This document shows positions 1-13,030 of a DNA stretch of 64,000 nt, in pieces. Below the pieces are notes generated by a model. It did no database searches, was not told the origin of the DNA, and saw only the letters and a program-made list of their open reading frames with translations. The position numbers and the translations under genes are program-made. Location of the stretch: assembly GCA_028554755.1 (NCBI GenBank), contig JAPTOF010000020.1:2423001-2487000 (forward strand). The letters are read 5' to 3'. Each line of letters begins with the position of its first letter. The first letter of the stretch is position 1. Source of the stretch: Cordia subcordata. Its lineage: Eukaryota; Streptophyta; Magnoliopsida; Boraginales; Cordiaceae.

Positions 1-218
1 AATGAAGACATAAGTTTTATAATTTGTGATAATGCTGTAAAATTTTTATGATAATGCTACAATTATTAGCTCTTAATATTATTACTTCAATTTAAATAAT
101 ATTTTACAATTACTATTATTATAATAATATCATTAACCATGAAATAAATAAATATATGAAAATTACTCATTTCTCTCAAACATCGCACAAACAACACATT
201 TGTTAAACAAAATATATA
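1..218. other. AT-rich intergenic, nothing recognised
   Basis: Short AT-rich stretch before the first inverted-repeat element. No gene, RNA or repeat could be supported. Confidence 0.6.
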
Positions 219-960
219 GGGTAAATTGCACGAAACCCTTTATATTTTATCATAAGTGTGGTTTACCCCTTGTGATTTAAAAATTAGCTAATTATCCCCT
301 GTTATTCTCAAAAGTGAAGCACACATGTCTATTTTTTTAAAACTCCGTTAATAAAATACAAAAGGACTAATTTGCCCTTTAGACCCAAGGGCTAACAGTG
401 CACTTATGACAACTACAAGGGGATACGATGCATTTATGACAAATTATAGTGGGTATGGTGCTATTTAATTGGAAACTTGGAGTAATTAATAATTTGTTAA
501 TTAATTAATAATTAAATTATTAATTTAATTAATGAGAAGGTGGTTGTGCAATCATGATGACAGTGGAGGTTAATTTGTTTTTTTTTATTTTTCGGTAAAA
601 AAATATTTACTTGTAATAACAACATAAAATATAAATATGTATATAGTATAATTAGTTAAAATTTACATATTTTAACCTAAGATCAAGGGCTCAAGTCTTT
701 TCTGTTGCAAATGTTTTTTTTAAAACAAAGGGGAAGGGCATTTTTTTTTTATTAAAATCAAGTTTAACAGTAAAAATACTAAGCCTAGTCACAGGCCCAA
801 CGCGTATATTACATGCTCGGTTAAATCTAACGAAAAAGGTGATGGAGGAGGTAATGTACTTTGCTCTTTTAAAGTACAGTGGAGCAAATAGTTAATTTTT
901 AAATCACAAGAAGTAAATGTACACTTATAACAAATTACAAGGGCTTTTGTGTAATTTACC
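219..960. mobile_element. Long-terminal-inverted-repeat element, non-autonomous (Mutator-like?)
   Basis: The left end (219 to about 335) and the reverse complement of the right end (about 841-960) align over roughly 115 bp. Both begin ggtaaatt.cac.aaa.ccctt and continue through a shared block reading cttgtgatttaaaaatta. The interior has no credible coding sequence. Long inverted ends without a transposase are typical of Mutator-like MITEs, but the flanks (aaatatata / aaatgtaaa) give only an imperfect 9-bp duplication, so the superfamily is an inference. Confidence 0.65.
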
Positions 961-2995
961 AAATGTAAAAGAATAAAGAAACAAAACATATAGTTAAAAA
1001 TTAGTCGATTTTACTTGCAAGAAATTTTACTAATGTATTGAAGGTACATGTTTTTCTCAATCTAAATATTTATCATATTCATAAATAAAAGATTGAAAGT
1101 CAAGAGATTGATTTATCTTCCTAAATCTCTTTCTATTCTTTATCAATTCAATTTTGTGAGGTTAGGTGGGCCGGGCATGAATCGTTAGCCTTGGGCAATT
1201 ACAGGATGTATAGGAAGTTTTCAGCCCAAAAGTAGTCTGCTAAATTACTAGTGAAGCTCGCTGCCCATGAGCCTCCTTCCCCTGCACTCCATATTCAATT
1301 TCGTTTTTTTTTTTTTTTTAAAGTCATTAGAAAAGTTGTGAAATAAACAAGGCCCTTAGACAGAAGGAAATTCAGTTCATGTCTGTTCTGTTCATCAAGC
1401 GTAGTCATTGATTTTGATAAATGATATCCAGGAAAAATTGATTTTCGTTCAAATTTTTACATGGTTTTTTTCTTTTATTTTTTGTATAATAAACTTCTCT
1501 CTAACTCAACTCCTGTCTTTCATAGGATTTGAGCACAGATCATTATTTTTTAGAGAAGTAATCTCAAGCTATTCAAGCCCAAATCATCATTCTTGAAAGA
1601 GATTGTTTCAATTGCTTGAGCTATCCCCTAATCACAAGTTTTTACATGATTATCATCAATCTAAATTGTTTTGATGTCAAGTCATTATATAACCGGTCCT
1701 ATTTAACGAGATAAAGGGAAATTTGATTTTGTTACGAATTAAAATCTTGCACCAATTTGTCGATCCAGTTACCACATTCAGACAATATTGCCTCGAGCAG
1801 GTTGAAAGCTTACACTTCAACTAATATAAGCAAGCTCCAACTATTGGAATCATGTCGTTAATTTTGGCTTAGCTATAAAACCGTTTTAAATAGCAAATTC
1901 AAATTGTTTTTTGATTAACATTTTAATTTTGTAAGGATAACGTCGGCTCATACCTACCAAAAGTTTGTCCATGCTTAAAGCAAAATCAATTGAGAAAGCA
2001 AAATTTTATTACATTTAAACATAAAAAACTATGTACATCAAGCCATGCAACGAACTTGAAAACGAAGAAAAGAATGAAAGCCGACCCCACAACCGGTACA
2101 AACAAACACTCATTTTATATACTTTACAGATTTAAATACATTATAATATTCAACTAAACCAACTACGCCTTTCACATAATAAACAACCCTCATGATGAAA
2201 TTGCGCAAAAGATGAGGTCGGAAAAGGAAGTTACTTGCCACACTCGCCCGAACCACAAAAAATTGAATAGAAAAAACAAACATTTACTTACTACCCCTAA
2301 CTATCTATATCGTTAACTAGGCCTACTCGAACATCCGATTGGATCTGTCAAGAACGAGCTGATGACTATAGGGGAAGCGGCTGACCGCAATCCCTGAGCC
2401 TGGGCTCGAATCTCCTCATAACGTTCCAATGACAGAATCTTGATTGGTTCGATCTCTCCAGCTTACCAAGCCAGGCTTTTGAACCCACAAGATACAAATT
2501 GACAGGGTGGCTTTACCTCCCACTAGACTACACACACACACACATTCATCATCCCCCTTTTCCTAAAAGGAGAAGACAGACTCGACCCACAAAAAGTTGG
2601 GTTTACTTGGACATAATGACCCAGGACAATAACTTAACCCAAAAAAAAAAAAAAAAAAAGTTAGGCAGACCTCAATGCGTTGCCTACCAAGATGACTAAA
2701 GAGTGGACATTTTGCTGGAGCCTTCCTTTTTTCCATTAATGATTTCCACCAATATTTTTCAAAAAACGACACCAAGAGCTTTTGTTTTCATATGATCACC
2801 ACGGGGTCGTTAGACTGTTGATGACTTCAGAATTCCATGGCTTTTCAATGGATTCCGATAACACAGTCTGCAATTAACAGAGCAAAAAACAGATCAGAAA
2901 ATGCATTTCTGTTTAGGATTAATCAAAGATTTATCTTTTGATAATATGATGCATTACCAATTATATTCTCAGGTGATGATGCTTCAGCAGAGACT
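961..2995. other. Intergenic region, no gene recognised
   Basis: AT-rich DNA downstream of the myosin-binding-protein gene. It contains homopolymer runs (poly-T near 1306-1319, poly-A near 2640-2659) and a short CA run near 2530. Short open frames here have no recognisable family and are biased by simple sequence. The last few hundred bases probably include the 3' UTR of the minus-strand gene. Confidence 0.5.
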
Positions 2996-5900
2996 TCATA
3001 TCACAGCGCAATCACTCAAGTTCCTGACTCGCAGCTCAACATTCCTCAAATCTTTCAGATGCTGCAGAATTTCATGAAGCAGATGCATCCCTTTATCCCC
3101 TTTGTTTAATGAGCTAATGCAGTGCTTGAGAAACTCTCTATCGGCTTCGAGAGCTTGTAGTCTTTCGTAAAGATGATCTAGCTCCTCTTCAATGGCCACC
3201 CTTTTGTCTTCTAGCTCATGAACCCCATTGGAATCAAATCCATTGATTATAGTATCACCATTTTCATCAGTTGTTGCATTGAAGAGTGGCAGTAGACTCT
3301 TCCCGTTGGGAACTTTGTTTCTCCTCTCTAGATGACCATTTGAATGCCCATTTGCTAGTTCATCAAAATGGCCATTTTCTTCTATGTGATTATTGCCATT
3401 CTCTTGATGGTGTTCTAATGGCCTTACATCCTCAAAATGTCGTATTTCTTCATCATCAAGTGTCATTAGCTTTTCTTCTAAAACCTTAAGCTGCTCCAGG
3501 ATGGACAATCTCTCTTCCTCGAAATCGGCTATCGATTCCTCCAGGTTTAGGACTGCATTTACAGGAGTGCTGTCATTGTCGCATTCTCGATGGCTGTAGA
3601 AACCATCTTCGTCCTTGGCTTCTTGATTCAGATCAATCGATGCTGCATCACTGTCCTCGGCATTGCTGCAAGAAGGAGAGGAGAATCCACTTCTAGCATT
3701 GCCATTTGTACTCTTTCTCAGCATCCTCAGCTTTTCTTTAGTCTCATACTCCAACACTTTCTTCCTATAGATTTCCAGCTCTTTTTCCAGCTCTTCCTTT
3801 TCCTTCTCCCTCTTCACCATAAGCTCATTTAGCAGCTGCAATGCCTCTTGATCATACTCTGCTTGTTCTTCCATCATTCTCTGGTATTGCAGAGCTTCCA
3901 TCTGCATTGCTGCCTTCTCTTCCTGCAGCCTGTTAATCATTGCCATAGTCTGATTAGCAGCAATAGCAGAGGCATTTCGCTCTTCCTCTAGTTCTGAGTA
4001 TAGAGCGTGTAGAGCCTTTCGTTCAGCTCTCAGCGCTGATTTTAGCCGTTCAACTGTGACAACGCCATCACCGCCTTCTAACTCACTAATCACACTTCCA
4101 TCAAGAGAGTCTTCAGTTCCTGAATCCTTCTTCTCAAGTAGTAATAATTTCTTATGCAAGTGATGAAGACCATCTACTGAAGTTGGTGTATCAGGTACCT
4201 TGTCTTCTTCGATCTCATTCTGGTCTGAACAAACTGACGGTCGATTGTTGAAATGCTCATTCACCTCAACTGATAAAGTGTTCAGTTCAAATGTATGTTC
4301 TTGAGCTAAAACAAGACCTAACATAAAAGTGTAGGATTAAATCAAGTCTAATGATCTTTGGTTAAATGAATTGAAGAGAAGAAACAACCTAAAACTCACC
4401 ATGGCCATCAGCTGCATTAATGAAAGAACTTGTGGAAGGATCTTCTGGTATACAAACATATGAAGAATGAGACTCTTGTGTTTGAATTTCATCTATAATG
4501 TCCAAATCGGGGATTTCTGTCCCAATTGAGACCTCAGCTTCAGTTTCATTTATCGGCATTTGAGCATTATCTTCATCTGCCACACATTGATGCAAATAAA
4601 ATGGAACTTTTAGCTAGTCTTGAATATTAATAATAGCATACAAAAAGCGAAATGATGTCTTTAGAGACAAAAATTAGGCACCTGGTTGAGAATCTGAGAG
4701 CTTCTCTTCATCTTCTGCAGCTTCCTGTTCTTGAACATCTGCTGAATCTTGAGATGGAGTTTGGGCAACTTGAGCGATATTAACTTCTCTGTCTGAACAC
4801 CCTCTGGCATAGAACACTAGGGAATTCTCATCTTCTTCAATCTCCATGGATTCAAATCCTCCGAATTTCGATTCCTCATTCATGTGGAAAGAATGTTCTG
4901 CATCTTCCTGGACTCCTCTGCTGGCCTCCTCCATGGCAACTTCATTTTTGACCTCTTCATGAACTCTGAAATGAGAACTAGAAACTTGCCCACTATTGTT
5001 TTTTTTATCTTCATCCTTGGCTATATCCCTAGTCTGATTTTCCACTGTTGCTGAATCAACCAATTCAACTGGCACCAGCTGATGACCGCTGCAGTCAATG
5101 AAGAATTCCAGATGCTGAGGAAGAATGTCAAGGGAGACATCCTCTGAAACAGAAACTTGAATGCCTTGATCCTTCATGATTTTTCCTTGTTTGTCCTCTT
5201 CAAATTCTTCTTTTTCTTCTCCAAAAACCACATCTACATTTTCAACCTGGTTATCTTTCAACTCAGATATAGATGCAGAAACAAGGCCATCCACATCTGC
5301 ATCCTTTTCTCTTGTACTAAGTCCTCCATTGACATCAGAAACCATCTCGATTTCATCCTTGATATCAGAAACCATCTCAATCTCATCCTTGTTCTCATAA
5401 CCATGTTCGACTTCACACCGATCAGCAGAGAAATCTGACCTGTTTCCATCTGAATCATGGCCTTCGTCCAGATGATCATCCTTCTCTCCGACTGGGGCGA
5501 ATTTCGCTTTCTTGGCATATTCCAGAACATCCCAAGAAGGTTTAATCACAATCTGAGGCAGTATGCTTTTGTCTAAGGAGACACCACAGCAGGAACAATT
5601 CAAGCTCAAATGACCATTCTCAACTACTTTATCATCATCACCCGCGTGGATCATTCCAAAGAAAGTGAAACTCTTCGATACTCGGCGAAACTCAGGCCTG
5701 GAGGACAAGCAATCCTCGCACATGTCTTGAGATGCAGCCAACTTCTGATGATTTGAACAGTAACCCAATTTAGAAATCTCTCTGGCGTGTGCTTCACAGA
5801 GAAGATCTCCTTGCATGTTCTGGTGTTTTCCAGATGGCTCAAAGATGTGATCAACCCGTGAACACAATACGCAGGGTGGCTTCAGACCAAAGTATTGAGC

Positions 5901-6041
5901 AAACCTGATGATCAGATAAGAAAAGAGAGAATTCAAGAGGAGAAGAACTATTAAAGTCCATTCCAGGACCGCATAGATGAGAATCATGGTGATTTTATTT
6001 GTATTCCTATGTAACATGGTTGCAAACTTGTTGGCAGCCAT
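2996..6041 (-). CDS. MYOB-type myosin-binding protein (GTD-binding domain)
   Basis: Deduced exons, minus strand: 6041-4682, 4576-4400 and 4305-2996, with GT-AG introns and consistent phase, giving 948 aa. An N-terminal membrane segment lies at about residues 17-48 (EWTLIVLLLLNSLFSYLII). Cys pairs follow (CVLCSRVDH, CEDC), then a long acidic middle with an imperfect internal repeat (DEIEMVSD). The GTD-binding/DUF593 coiled coil is at about 596-692 (RLKSALRAERKALHALYSEL), and there is a second coiled coil near the C-terminus. MYOB proteins are membrane-anchored receptors that bind the globular tail of myosin XI on plant vesicles. The start was chosen at MAANKFATMLHRN because that is how I recall relatives beginning. 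An in-frame ATG at 6110 would add 23 residues. Family assignment is firm; the exact MYOB number is not. Confidence 0.88.
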
Positions 6042-6136
6042 GGCTGATTCTTTCTCAATGGTATGTACAAGGCAAGAAACACACAAACACAACAGACAGA
6101 GAAGTGACAAAAGGTCAACAGAGATGAAGAAATTGT

Positions 6137-6140
<4 letters not shown>

Positions 6141-6168
<28 letters not shown>
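6141..6168. repeat. (GA)n microsatellite in the MYOB leader
   Basis: Uninterrupted GA dinucleotides about 100 bp upstream of the MYOB start (a CT run on the coding strand). CT-rich leaders are common in plant genes, so it probably lies in the 5' UTR or core promoter. Confidence 0.9.
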
Positions 6169-6173
<5 letters not shown>

Positions 6174-6199
6174 AGAACAGAGGAAAATGATGGGTAAGT

Positions 6200-7007
6200 G
6201 ATTTTATACTTGACTGTAATTGAGAATAGGCGCTATGAATAGGGAGGTGTTTTATACAACTTTAGAAAACAATTGGAGTGATGTGGTCAAGGAAAACTAA
6301 AGAATGTTATTAAAGAATTTGACCCTTGTGATTTTTGGCAAAAGTTATGAGCAGACCATTAAGATTTTTTTTATATGCTGCTAGATTCTTCCCATTAGAT
6401 CATTGCTGCATTTGTTTAATTTAAGGATGGATGGTTGAAGAATGTCCTTCTAGAGCATTAAAAAATTTTCTGATTTTTCTGACTTAGGTTTCGAGCAAAC
6501 CACTTTGATGTTCGACAGAGGGCAGCTAATTCATATGTTACATATGATTCTGTTAGAACTGCTGCATTCGTTTAATTCCCAAAAAAAAAAAATTTTGTCT
6601 AGCATTTGAGCCCTCTAATTCTTGACAAAGTATTAAGCAAAGTATATTACGTTCAATCATCAATGAACAAATTTAGGGTACGAAAAATAATTTAAGTAGT
6701 CAAAATTACTTTAATTATAAACAATGGCCTAAATTCGAATTTCATTAGGTACGTGAATTGAGTTGGTAGTGGGTGTAAAAAAAATTAAAGACGAATTTAT
6801 TTATTTTTAGTGAAAATATATAACATAAAACTCTATATTTAATTTGTCACTGAATTCAAGATATAACGCTTAAAGAAATATGTTAAGATTCTTCCTGTTA
6901 GACATGCCGCATTAAAACAAAATTAGAGCATGGAAAATAAAGAGTCTCCTCAAAGCATCTCCGACTAGTAACTTTTGACGAAATCTTAAGCAACCCTTTT
7001 GACGTTC
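6200..7007. other. MYOB upstream region, no gene recognised
   Basis: AT-rich sequence upstream of the minus-strand MYOB gene. It probably contains its promoter. No specific element could be supported. Confidence 0.5.
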
Positions 7008-7023
7008 AATAAACAACAGCTAA

Positions 7024-7245
7024 GCCCCCAGGGGCATAAGTGAGTTGGTAAGTGGCCAGGTGATTAGGGTGGAGACACCCTGACAACGCGGGATCGAAAG
7101 TCAGGTGTGGCGCGATCTCATTGAAATATTGCGTATTCTTTGGATTTCCACGCCGTTGGTCCTCTCGCAGTCGCCACTCACGCACATCCTCGATTTACCT
7201 CCCGCTTCTCCTTTGGTTAATCCTTTTAAATAAAAAATAAAAAAA
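7024..7245 (+). mobile_element. tRNA-derived SINE, copy 1
   Basis: About 220 bp flanked by a perfect 16-bp target duplication, aataaacaacagctaa, at 7008-7023 and 7246-7261. The 5' part has a pol III A-box-like stretch (taagtgagttgg) and a degenerate B box (ggatcgaaagtc). The 3' part ends in an A-rich tail. It shares its head and body with copies at 11501 and 54385. A direct repeat, an A-rich end and pol III boxes together identify a SINE. The family name is not known to me. Confidence 0.92.
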
Positions 7246-7571
7246 AATAAACAACAGCTAATAAGTACGCTTGATGGTTCTTAACAAAAAAAACAAATCC
7301 AACATTATTTTCAATAAACTTTGATTAATATTTTAGTTGAAGAGCGCCAATTTGCGCCGAAGAAAAAATAAAGTGCACGATATTTTTTCTAATAAAAAAT
7401 TGTTTGGTGGGCAGTGAAAATCACAAACTATTTTTTAGTTATCTTTTTCTTTTAATTATTATTTTTAAAATTTTTGGGTTGTGTCAGTAGCCAACTTTGG
7501 ATCCAAAAACCTTTTGCTTTGCTAACCTCCCCGCTCCACCCTGTTTCTCTGTTCGGGCATCAAGGGGGAAC

Positions 7572-7628
7572 GGGCCCACCAACGAAAGAATGAGCTGGTG
7601 GGCCCCACGCAAAGTAAGGTGTGGGGCC
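7572..7628. promoter_or_regulatory. Cluster of TCP-type GGNCCCAC motifs in a GC-rich patch
   Basis: Four matches to the TCP-binding consensus GGNCCCAC, on either strand, occur in 57 bp: 7572-7579, 7598-7605, 7601-7608 and 7621-7628. The last-but-one pair forms the palindrome gtgggccccac. The patch (about 7500-7700) is much more GC-rich than its surroundings. No gene start was recognised next to it, so a regulatory role is an inference. Confidence 0.35.
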
Positions 7629-7729
7629 CCTCAAGGATGCCAGATCCCGGACTTCATCATTTATGTCGATCTTTTCTTTATGTCGTGGTCAATCATCAAT
7701 ACGTTTCCACAGTGGTAATCTCTACTTGG

Positions 7730-10700
7730 TTTTATCATTTATGACCTTTTTTAACGTGTGTGACATCCAAATGAACGGGAGTTTTAACTTAAAAACAGTC
7801 TTAGCGATGGAGCATTTAGGGTTGGGTCAAGGAGGTTTATTTTTAATTTTAATATTTTATTATTTAATAAATTAATTTATTTTGAATAGGATTATATATT
7901 TTGAAAATTAACATTTTTATTATAATTTCAAAAGACGTCTCCATCCCATTGAGAAAAAAAAGGAAAACAAGAAAAAAAGCTTAAAATAATTTCTTGTAAT
8001 TTTGCTCAATGTCTTGGACTTGGAATGTATGATTGAAAAACCAAATCTTTTTAGACATATCGAGAAGTGTAAACGAATTTTATGAATTTACTAAAGATTT
8101 AAGATCAATTATTTATATAGATGCAAAGAATATAGACTACTTAACAAATAATTATTATTCTCACAATGAAACCAGTATTGCGTTCACCGTTAGGTTTGTT
8201 GAAATGTGAAAAAGGTGCAAGACATTTCTAAAATATTTGCAAAGTGAAGCATGGCCATGGCCTCCCAAAACGAGAGATAGAGAGAGAGAAGGGGAAAGAA
8301 GGATGAGGGGTAAGAGGGGGAGGAAACAGAAAAAGGGAAAAAGAAAAACACATGGTCTATTAATTTACTCTTAGACATGATTCTTGAATATGATTCATGC
8401 ATTTAAGCAAAATTGCTTTGTGATTGGGAAAAAAAAAAAAAAGAAAAGAAAATCAATTAGTACTTTTTTGATTGTCCTATAATTATTAATTGTGCGTACC
8501 TGCACACTAATCTTGAATAATTTGTTAACCTAACCTCACCACAAGGGCACAGCTCACTAGCTCAGCTACAAAGCATGCCATTTCAAACTTTTTGCACACC
8601 ATCGAAATCATTCTCTTGCCTGTCCGTGCAATTTAATCACATAAAAGCAGACCATTCTTTGGTCCCCTACCATAAAAGTTGATGGTAAAAAGCCTAGTGA
8701 AATTAGGGCAAAAGATTATGAATTCTACAATTGTTAATCTATCATTTTATGCTTTTTTTCTGGGTGAGATCAAGCACGCATAAGAATAATTGAATAAAGA
8801 TATAAAAGCCCTTTTTAATATCAAATTTTTAGATAAAATGGTTATTAATTAATATATTATTAGATCTTAAATTACCAAAATGGTTACATGTCCAAGTTTT
8901 GCTGTCACCTATACTTGAGCTTGCATATTAAAGTTGGTAAATGAATATGCTATTAATAAATTTTTCTGTATAAGTATTGTATTTATTTAAATTAGATAAC
9001 TTTTAGAAATTCATATTTCCTTACCGCTAATATTATTTTGTAGTGAGAATTGTACTTTGCTTGAAATGTAATTATTGCTATATATGCTTGCCCCTATTTT
9101 AACAAATAATGATGAATCCACCACATGCTTTGTGAGATGATGATAATACATCATCACTTGCTTAAACATTATTATTTATAACCTATCAACATACACAGAT
9201 CCACGCACGTATACGTCTGTTTTGTTTAATTAATTGTAACCATGACTCTTGTTTTATGCTCCTCGAAATGCCTTCCCACCCCCCCTCCCCCTTCCCCCCG
9301 CCCCATATACCATATTTTGCTTTTGAAAATTCTATGTGGCGAAGTGTTCCAATTTTGCACTGCGAGTTCTAAAACTATGCAGAATCACTGTAGTTGCCAA
9401 GTAACTTTTGACTGCTAAAGTTTTGTATGTTTCTTCTTTTCTTTCCTCGTCGCAAAACACCGTTGGCTAGCATAAAGGTTAAGAAAGAAACTTTTCTTGA
9501 AATTTGCACCTCTTTGGACAGATTTGAAGCAAATAATTTCACACACTAGAGTCCAATATATTAAGTAATTTAAACCTTGATTAACAATCGGAGATTGAAT
9601 TTCATCAGAAGTTAACACGCAAATAGTAAAATACTACGGGATAATTTTAGACCTAAGTATGGATATGCTTTGAGATATATATAGAAAGGTGGAGGTAGAG
9701 TAATATGAATAAGAATTGAAATTTGTAATCGACACTGCTTTCACAAATTCTTTTAAATATTTTTTTATTGTTTGGTATAATATTTCCGACTAAAAGAAAC
9801 ACGTGCCAGCATGAATTTATGTGTTATGGCGGCCTTAAATTGGCCCCAATTAGGACCACCGTGCTCTTTCTTAGAAGGATCTTTAAAGCTAATCTCCAAA
9901 TTAAAGTTGGTAAGTGTTAACTTATTCCTTTTACTTTCCTTTCATATAAACCTTTGTTTTTTTTTTTTTGACTAAAACTTTCAAAAAACACTGGAACGCC
10001 TCCAATTTACGTTGTGTTCCACCACAAGGCGTTGTCGAATTCTATGACAATAATTGATGTATGACTAAAACTCCGGTTGGAAAACAAAACAAGTACTTTT
10101 TCATTTTCTTTAATTATCTTTTGATTTTAATATTGCTATTTTTTGGTCCACAAAATTAATGGACTTGGCTTTTTTTTAAAAAATTGCCCCCACATCATCT
10201 CCTATTTCACACAATTTGAAATCTGACTGAACAAATTATAATGAAATGAATAAAATGAGATAATATGCTTTCGGTTCCGCCCATTGAATTGTCATATGTG
10301 AATGAGAGGACCCAATTTGGCATCTTCCGCCAAGCTCGCGTGGATGCGAAGGAATCATCCAAGAAAATTAATTCAAGTATTTTGTTTAATCTTTCCGACA
10401 CGTACAAAATGGATTAAGTCATAATATTATGATTTTATAATTATAATTTAATTATTATAAATTAATATTAATATAATTTCATCAAATAATGTAAACAAGT
10501 TACAATTATTATAATACGATCATGAATAGTTCTTCACATAAGGTTGTTGCGTTTCTTGCCAATGATTACACAATCTTTGATCTTAATCAATTCAGAGATC
10601 ATCAAGCCGATGGAGGGCCATTTAACTTGGCTAATATATTTGCTTAGCCAATAAAATAGTTGTCTTTTAAGGCAAATTTGCTCCCAATACTCATTTGGGT

Positions 10701-11485
10701 TTGAAACTAGTATCACTATTAAAAAGAATTATATTATAAGTCCCAAATGTTTAAAAGTAGTTTTTTTCTGTTATTTTTCTAGCAAAACTTTACATAAAAT
10801 ATGCATCGGGCCACACATAAAAATAAAACTAACTTAAATTGTTCAAGTTAACAATGGAAATCAGTTTCAAAATTTAGAAGATAATTTTTTTATGAACATT
10901 AAAATAATTTTGTGATTTTTTGTCCTAATATGGTTAAAGGTTAGTTGGAGGGAGCAACTTAAAGTAAATTTGAAAACATTTGAGATTCAATACAAAACTT
11001 GTAAAACTAAAGAAAAACTTAAATATGCAAGTAAACTTTGAAAGTTATAAACAAATTTAAATCTTTTTATAACTAATATCATCTGACTCTTGATTAATTT
11101 GGAGTGTATGTGAGGACACAACCTTATATAATAGAAGTTATAAGTTTAAAGTAAATCTAATATGAACTTATTTAAAATAATTTCACATTATAAAACAGAA
11201 TTACATATAAAGTATGCTTGTGTTGTTAACATGATTAATTACAAGTTAGGCTACAAGGACAGAAAGATGTCGTTTCCTTCAACAGGGAGGATAGTTGAAC
11301 TGTCCAAGTCTGCTACATGACTTTTTTTTCTCCATTATCATTAGTACGCCACCACACTGTCCAACTTCTTACAGAGTGACAACACTTAAGACAATGCCCC
11401 AGCCCCCAAAAAAACAAAGAAAAAAAAAATCAAATGAGAAAGAAAAACAACGTAATTAATAAGATGGTCATCGAGGCGCATACTT
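7730..11485. other. Gene-free AT-rich intergenic region
   Basis: No coding region recognised. Minor landmarks are a purine-rich GA/GGGA stretch at about 8268-8350 and a C-rich run at about 9279-9303. The open frames present are short and look like chance frames in AT-rich DNA. Confidence 0.55.
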
Positions 11486-11500
11486 AAAGTTAGAGAACTG

Positions 11501-11720
11501 AGCCCTCAGGCCATAAGTGAGTTGGTAAGTGGCCAGGTGATTGGAGTGGAGACACTCCGACAACACGGGTTCGAGTCCGTGTGGCGGCGATCACTCTTTG
11601 AAATATTGTGAAATTTATTGCGGATTTGAAACCCGTTAGTCCTCTCGCGCCACTCACGCACATCCTCGCTTAACATCCGTTAAGTGGGAAAGGGGTTCAC
11701 TTCTGATTAACCCTTTTAAA
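11501..11720 (+). mobile_element. tRNA-derived SINE, copy 2 (intact B box)
   Basis: 220 bp between perfect 15-bp duplications, aaagttagagaactg, at 11486-11500 and 11721-11735. The head gccataagtgagttggtaag matches copy 1. The pol III B box ggttcgagtcc is a full match to the tRNA consensus. The 3' part (cactcacgcacatcctcg, then ggttcac.tctgattaaccctttt) matches the other copies. This is the best preserved of the three. Confidence 0.94.
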
Positions 11721-11735
11721 AAAGTTAGAGAACTG

Positions 11736-13030
11736 CAAATATCAAACACCTAAAAGGCAGAAGGAAAAAAAAAAAATTTATCATGATTGAAAATTTGGAA
11801 GCGTGACATTCAGACTTGTTAAAAGTTCCCTCCCTCGCTCCCTCCCTCTCAACGTTTTCGCAAGAGAAAATTTACTTTAACACGCCATGGCACGTAAAAG
11901 TCTAAAACTTACTTGTGTTCCTGACAAATATCATCATTCAACATGCTCATTTAAAGTTCATTTGAAGTGTATAATTACTTTTACTTCCACTATTTTTTTT
12001 TTTGAAGTTTAATAGTATTTTTTTTGTTTACCCTTGTCAATGTCTTGGACTCAAAAATTGCAAATTTTAAGCGAGAGATCTACCACAAAACTACACCCTA
12101 TTGTCATTTTCTTTTTTTTTTTTTTTTAGTTTTAGGGTTCAGGGTTTTCCAATGATCTATTCTTGGATTACTTTGATACCTATCTAGCATTTCGGCAGCA
12201 AAACTAATGGGTTTGGTATAAGTCTGCGCATGGATTAACCTCCCAACAACAGAGGTATGAGGTATACTTTTCATTTGTTGTAGTTCTAATTCTTTTTTTA
12301 AACATTGATGTCAGACATCTAACTTGATCATTTATATATATAAACGAGTTATATTTTTGAATGACTAACTCATTAATTAGAGAGAGCTAAATTCTGCATG
12401 TATATAGAGTCCACACGTATTATCACCTTTTGAAAATAGGCATTACCTAGGTAATTCTTGTCCTTGGCAGAAGTCCAGAAGAAGCACCGGCTTTACCGCA
12501 GAAGCTAGAGAGCATTAACCGAGTTCAATACAAAATACATCCTCATTGCCTCTTAACCATCTTTACAACTCATAACAAGCACACGAATCTCGCGTAAAAG
12601 TATGCTTTTTGATGGAATATTAGAGCCACATGCAAATCCACTCATTAGTAAACTAACAAATGAGTAGATCACAATCAATGTGTATGTGCGCCCTTGCTAT
12701 ACTAGGCCTGCGGCTCAAAATGGATTGTTCTTCCGTTGATTGCGTGCAACAGAGAGATTGCATGTTGACTTGATAACAGAAAAATGACTTTAAGTAATGT
12801 AACAGGCAAAACACTGCCAGAATTTACATAAACATCTCAATAGCATGGTTTTTATTCAATTTTCCCCTTCCTCAAATTAGAAAATTCTACTTATTGCCTC
12901 CTAATTGTGCTAAAGTAACAATAAGTACATAAGGGAAGGCCTAAACACAAAGGGATATGGCCAAGATGGTGAAAGAAAGTAGAACATTTTTATTCCTCTC
13001 TCTGTACTTCAATTATTTTTTCTATCTGCA
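11736..13030. other. Downstream region of the ARM gene, no separate gene
   Basis: AT-rich intergenic DNA. The part nearest 13030 is probably the 3' UTR of the minus-strand armadillo-repeat gene. Nothing else recognised. Confidence 0.5.

Noticed and set aside
789..989. 66-codon open frame on the minus strand
   Set aside because: It lies in the inverted arm of the 219-960 element and has no family.
2340..2480. tRNA-like phrases (gggctcgaatc, ggttcgatc)
   Set aside because: No cloverleaf could be built, no A box at the right distance, and no target duplication as for the SINEs.
5157..5530. Open frames in other phases over MYOB exon 1
   Set aside because: Shadows of the real coding frame, caused by its acidic repeat sequence.
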